A DNA stretch of 64,000 nucleotides from Lysobacteraceae bacterium. GTDB lineage: Bacteria; Pseudomonadota; Gammaproteobacteria; Xanthomonadales; Xanthomonadaceae. The position numbers and the translations under genes are program-made. The stretch spans positions 80,251 to 144,250 of the forward strand of contig JAEUPQ010000010.1 of NCBI GenBank assembly GCA_016789405.1. Direction: 5' to 3'. The notes under the pieces are model-generated. The model ran no database searches. It saw only the letters and a program-made list of their open reading frames with translations, and had not been told where the DNA came from. How positions within the stretch are numbered: position 1 is the first letter of the stretch; every line of letters starts with the position of its first letter. This document shows, piece after piece, positions 61,290 through 64,000 of this stretch.

Positions 61290-62273
61290 CTAATCGAGGG
61301 TCTTGGACTCACTGACCGCCAGCAGCTCCGGATGTTCCGGCTCGGCAGCCGTGCCCTTGGCCTGCCGGGGCCGGGCCAGCAGCGGATAGACCAGCACCGA
61401 ACCGAGGATGATCGCCACGCCGAGGTAGAACTGCGGCGTGAGTTCGCGCTGCTCGCCGAGGAACAGGATCGCCAGCAGGATGGCGTAGACCGGCTCCAGG
61501 CTGATCGCGAGTTGCGCGGCGAACGCGCTCATGTGGCGCATCGCGATCAGTGAGAGCACGAAGGGCAGCAGGGTACAGGCGATCGCGAGTACCAGCAGCA
61601 GGACGGCATCGCGCGCGCCGGGCAGTTCGAACGGATTGCCGCCCAGCGCCGGCAGGATCAATCCGGTCAGTGGCGCCAGCAGCATCAGCGTGACCGCGCC
61701 GCTGGCCATTTCCAGCGCCGTGACCGACAGCGGATCGGCGTGTTCGAGCAGGCGCTTGTTGAGCGACGCGAAGATCGCGACGAGCAGCGCCGACACGCCG
61801 CCCACCGCGATGCCGACCAGCATGCCCGGCGGCACGCCGTCGGTGACCAGCAGCACGCCCGGCAGGGCCACGACGCCCAGCGCCACCTCGCGCTTGGAGA
61901 TGCGCTTGCCGGTGAACATCGGTTCGATCAGCGCGGTCATCACCGTGACCATCGCCATGCAGATCACGCCGACCGACGCGTTCGACAGCTTCACCGCTGC
62001 GTAGAACGTCAGCCAGTGCAGCGCGATCAGCGCACCGGCGCAGGCATAGCCCAGGCGCAGTTTCGGCGTCATGCCGCGCAGGCCGCGCCACACGCGCGGC
62101 ACCAGCAGCAAGAGCGCGGTGACGATGGTCATGCGCCACCACACCAGCGGCATCGCGCCGAGCGTGATCAGTTTGCCGAGGATCGCGGTGAAGCCCCACA
62201 GCAGCACGCAGAAATGGATCTGGAACCAGACGGTGCGCTGGGTGCGGGCGGCGCTTGCCGTTGCGTGGGTCAT
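61290..62273 (-). CDS. EamA/DMT family transporter
   Basis: The 327-aa protein has ten predicted membrane helices in two EamA repeats (VWFQIHFCVLLWGFTAILGKL.. LMLLAPLTGLILPALGG.. AAQLAISLEPVYAILLAILFLGE). Such transporters export metabolites or drugs; substrate unknown. Start ATG 62273 with GGAGG-like sequence near. It lies downstream of the LysR gene on the same strand, which may regulate it. Confidence 0.92.
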   Translation of the reverse strand: MTHATASAARTQRTVWFQIHFCVLLWGFTAILGKLITLGAMPLVWWRMTIVTALLLLVPRVWRGLRGMTPKLRLGYACAGALIALHWLTFYAAVKLSNASVGVICMAMVTVMTALIEPMFTGKRISKREVALGVVALPGVLLVTDGVPPGMLVGIAVGGVSALLVAIFASLNKRLLEHADPLSVTALEMASGAVTLMLLAPLTGLILPALGGNPFELPGARDAVLLLVLAIACTLLPFVLSLIAMRHMSAFAAQLAISLEPVYAILLAILFLGEQRELTPQFYLGVAIILGSVLVYPLLARPRQAKGTAAEPEHPELLAVSESKTLD

Positions 62274-62342
62274 GGGGAGGTGACGCGTGTCGGAGGAGAA
62301 AGGTCGTGGCGTTGGCGGTCGGCGGACCGAACGCACGCGGCA

Positions 62343-63236
62343 TTATCGACGCTGCCGCTCTCCGGCGCTTGTCTCCAGCAGCCAATCCACGAACAGCCGC
62401 GCGACCGGCCGCAGAGGGCGGTGCGAGGGATAGACGATGTGGTAGCTCCAGCGTGTCGGCAGCACCGGGCCGGGCAGCTGGCGCAGGCGGCCGCTGTCGA
62501 ACCAGGGCCCGACGATCTTCTCGCGCGACAGGGCCACGCCCAGGCCGCGCGCGGCGGCTTCCATGGCGTCGGTGCTGTCGCTGAAGCTGTGGCCGATGTC
62601 GAGTTGCGCGCCGTGCACGCCTGCCGCACGGAACCAGTCGGCCCAGCCCTGGCGCGCGTGGTCGCCGATCAGGGTCAGCTTCGCGATGTCGGCGGCGCAG
62701 CTCACGCGGGCGACGGTGGCCGGGTCGGCGACCGGAATCAGGGCGTCGTCCATGACGTGGTGCGTGGTGAGGCCTGGCCAGTGCCCGGGGCCATGGCGGA
62801 TGCCGAGGTCGGGGCCGCCGTCGTCGAAACGGGTCAGTGTGACCTCGGTGTCGATCATCAGGCGCACGCCGGGGTGGCGCGAGGTGAAGTCGTGCAGGCG
62901 CGGCAGCAGCCAGGTGTGGGTCAGCGAATGCAGGGTGGTGATGCGCACACGCTGGTCGTCGTCGCGCCCCTTGCGCAGGGCCTGGAGCGTGCCTTCGACG
63001 TCGCTCAGCGCGCTGCCGGCGGCATCGGCCAGGCGACGGCCTTCGGCGGTGAGGATCACCCCGCGCGCATGGCGCTGGAACAAGGGCATGCCCAGTCGTT
63101 CCTCGAGCTTGCGGACATGGTGGCTGACTGCGCTGGCGGTCAGGTGCAGCTCTTCGGCGGCATGCGCGAAGTTCTGGTGCCGGGCTGCCGCCTCGAAGGC
63201 GGCCAGTGCCGGAAGCCAATCCGCTCTCAGGGTCAT
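62343..63236 (-). CDS. LysR-type transcriptional regulator (GcvA-like)
   Basis: The 297-aa protein has an N-terminal winged helix (LPALAAFEAAARHQNFAHAAEELHLTASAVSHHVRKLEERLGMPLFQR). A LysR substrate-binding domain follows, with ALSREKIVGPWFDSGRLRQLPGP and a GcvA-like VYPSHRPLRPVARLFVDWLL end. It is divergent from the cupin gene at 63378, the usual arrangement for a LysR target. The EamA transporter follows at 70 bases. Confidence 0.94.
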   Translation of the reverse strand: MTLRADWLPALAAFEAAARHQNFAHAAEELHLTASAVSHHVRKLEERLGMPLFQRHARGVILTAEGRRLADAAGSALSDVEGTLQALRKGRDDDQRVRITTLHSLTHTWLLPRLHDFTSRHPGVRLMIDTEVTLTRFDDGGPDLGIRHGPGHWPGLTTHHVMDDALIPVADPATVARVSCAADIAKLTLIGDHARQGWADWFRAAGVHGAQLDIGHSFSDSTDAMEAAARGLGVALSREKIVGPWFDSGRLRQLPGPVLPTRWSYHIVYPSHRPLRPVARLFVDWLLETSAGERQRR

Positions 63237-63377
63237 GTCGAGCCTCAAGTCTGGTTTGTGGCTGGGTCCAAAAGTATGCGCTTGCAAGGCCTCGGGCGCA
63301 GCCCATAATCGCCGGAAGACAAGGGTCAGATGATCGGCTGGCGCCGCGCCGGCCCTGAACCCGCGGGAGGATTCCCC

Positions 63378-63860
63378 ATGCCAGCCCAGCCGCAACACGT
63401 GCCGAACCGTGCGACCAGGTCCTCTCTCGCCGCCAAACGCAGCACGATCGCCGAACCCGTCCGCCAGCGCGTGGCTGCAGTGACGCCGCTGCCTTCCCAG
63501 TCGGTGGACAGCGAGGCATTGCCACCGATGCTGCTGGGCAGTGGTTGCGTGCGTCGCGCCCTGCCGGCGCCGCCGGGCGCGCGCGCCTGGCTGGTCGACA
63601 TGGCGCCCGGCAGCGAGTGGCCGTGGATCGACCGCGCCGAAACCGGGGAGGCCTATTTCGTCCTGCAGGGTGAAGTGATCGACGACGGCGTGCGGCATCC
63701 CGCGGGAACGCAGGTGGTGATCTCGCCGGGGGGGCGCCATCGTCCGCGCAGCGATACCGGCGCGCGCCTGGTCGGTTTCCATCTCGAACCCGAGGCTTAC
63801 CTCGGTGCCGGCGGCAGCCCCGACGCACTGATCGGCCGGCTGCACCTGCAGCAAGGCTGA
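63378..63860 (+). CDS. Cupin-domain (ChrR-like) protein
   Basis: The 160-aa protein has a single cupin barrel: WLVDMAPGSEWPWIDRAETGEAYFVLQGEVIDD (motif 1 without the usual His pair) and HPAGTQVVISPGGRHRPRSDTGARLVGFHL (motif 2). Metal binding may be weak or changed. GGGAGG lies 7 bases before ATG 63378. It is divergent from the LysR gene, so it is its probable target. Confidence 0.85.
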   Translation: MPAQPQHVPNRATRSSLAAKRSTIAEPVRQRVAAVTPLPSQSVDSEALPPMLLGSGCVRRALPAPPGARAWLVDMAPGSEWPWIDRAETGEAYFVLQGEVIDDGVRHPAGTQVVISPGGRHRPRSDTGARLVGFHLEPEAYLGAGGSPDALIGRLHLQQG

Positions 63861-63895
63861 TCTCTCTCTTTCCGAACCTCCCCCACGGAGTTCCG

Positions 63896-64000
63896 ATGAA
63901 CGCAGCGACCACCGACTGCGCTGGAGCGTGCCATGCACATTTTCATGCGTCACGAAGGCCCTCCCGGGGTGCGAGCCAAGACGCGTCCCGCCGCCAAGGC
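63896..64000 (+). CDS. Possible partial CDS at the window edge
   Basis: An open frame begins at ATG 63896 after CACGGAG and reads MNAATTDCAGACHAHFHASR to the edge. It is too short to identify, and the alternative ATG 63932 in another frame (MHIFMRHEGPPGV) is equally open. Reported only as a possible start of a gene. Confidence 0.3.
   Translation, partial: MNAATTDCAGACHAHFHASRRPSRGASQDASRRQG

Noticed and set aside
1..64000. CRISPR arrays, tRNA and rRNA genes
   Set aside because: No regularly spaced direct repeats of 25-40 bases, no tRNA-like cloverleaf and no rRNA segments were noticed by eye; the attC sites are the only regular repeats and have variable gene-sized spacing.

Overview
The window is high-GC chromosomal DNA from a gammaproteobacterium. 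The gene content points to the Xanthomonadaceae (Lysobacter/Luteimonas/Xanthomonas-like): bTHX ribosomal protein, a GspA/GspB pair, secreted M14 and S15 peptidases, the HutF branch of histidine catabolism, an AdaA-AlkA fusion, Xanthomonas-type attC sites and REP-like palindromes. The genus is inferred from gene content only. No rRNA, tRNA or CRISPR array was seen.

Layout. 1-1336: the 5' part of a TonB-dependent receptor and a divergent MerC-like membrane protein share a Zur-box-like palindrome. 1496-1687: bTHX. 1784-7031 (minus): the complete but functionally uncharacterised STM4015-4014-4013-4012-4011 operon (LRR protein, ATP-grasp protein, alkaline-phosphatase-fold hydrolase, two radical SAM enzymes), preceded by dipeptidase, OsmC and FMN-reductase genes. 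10220-14151: hutI, a CaiB-type CoA-transferase and hutF. 14281-20704: TraB/GumN, PspC, a LytS/LytTR two-component pair, a lipoprotein NPP phosphodiesterase and small secreted proteins. 20767-22811: ogt and AdaA-AlkA.

Accessory block (about 22.8-32.9 kb). 23487 to about 26.8 kb is a run of four integron gene cassettes, all in one orientation. Three intact attC sites and one degenerate one follow the cassettes, and no integrase gene is visible. The cassettes encode a DUF3800 protein, a small Cys-containing protein, a Cys/His-rich protein and a two-gene membrane/cytosolic module. After them comes a one-directional series of small orphan genes (DUF4304, DUF3592, ankyrin-like, DUF2947-like and unknowns) that resemble immunity genes. 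Copies of a duplicated small ORF lie among them.

32.9-64 kb returns to core-like content: a TetR regulator, hutU-hutH, a Tat-type intradiol dioxygenase, PH-domain, DUF2177 and DUF1295 membrane proteins, a frameshifted CPBP protease, a three-gene DUF2589 operon, secreted peptidases, an outer-membrane barrel, a DEAD-box helicase, two VOC genes with twin operators next to a YafY-type regulator, gspA-gspB, an EamA transporter, a LysR regulator and a cupin protein.

How the genes work together. HutH, HutU, HutI and HutF give histidine to formylglutamate, but the four genes sit at two loci about 20 kb apart and hutG is not in the window. The best candidates for undescribed biology are the STM4011-4015 pathway, the integron cassettes with the adjoining orphan-gene tract, the DUF2589 trio, and the VOC/YafY regulon defined by identical 8-8-8 inverted repeats.
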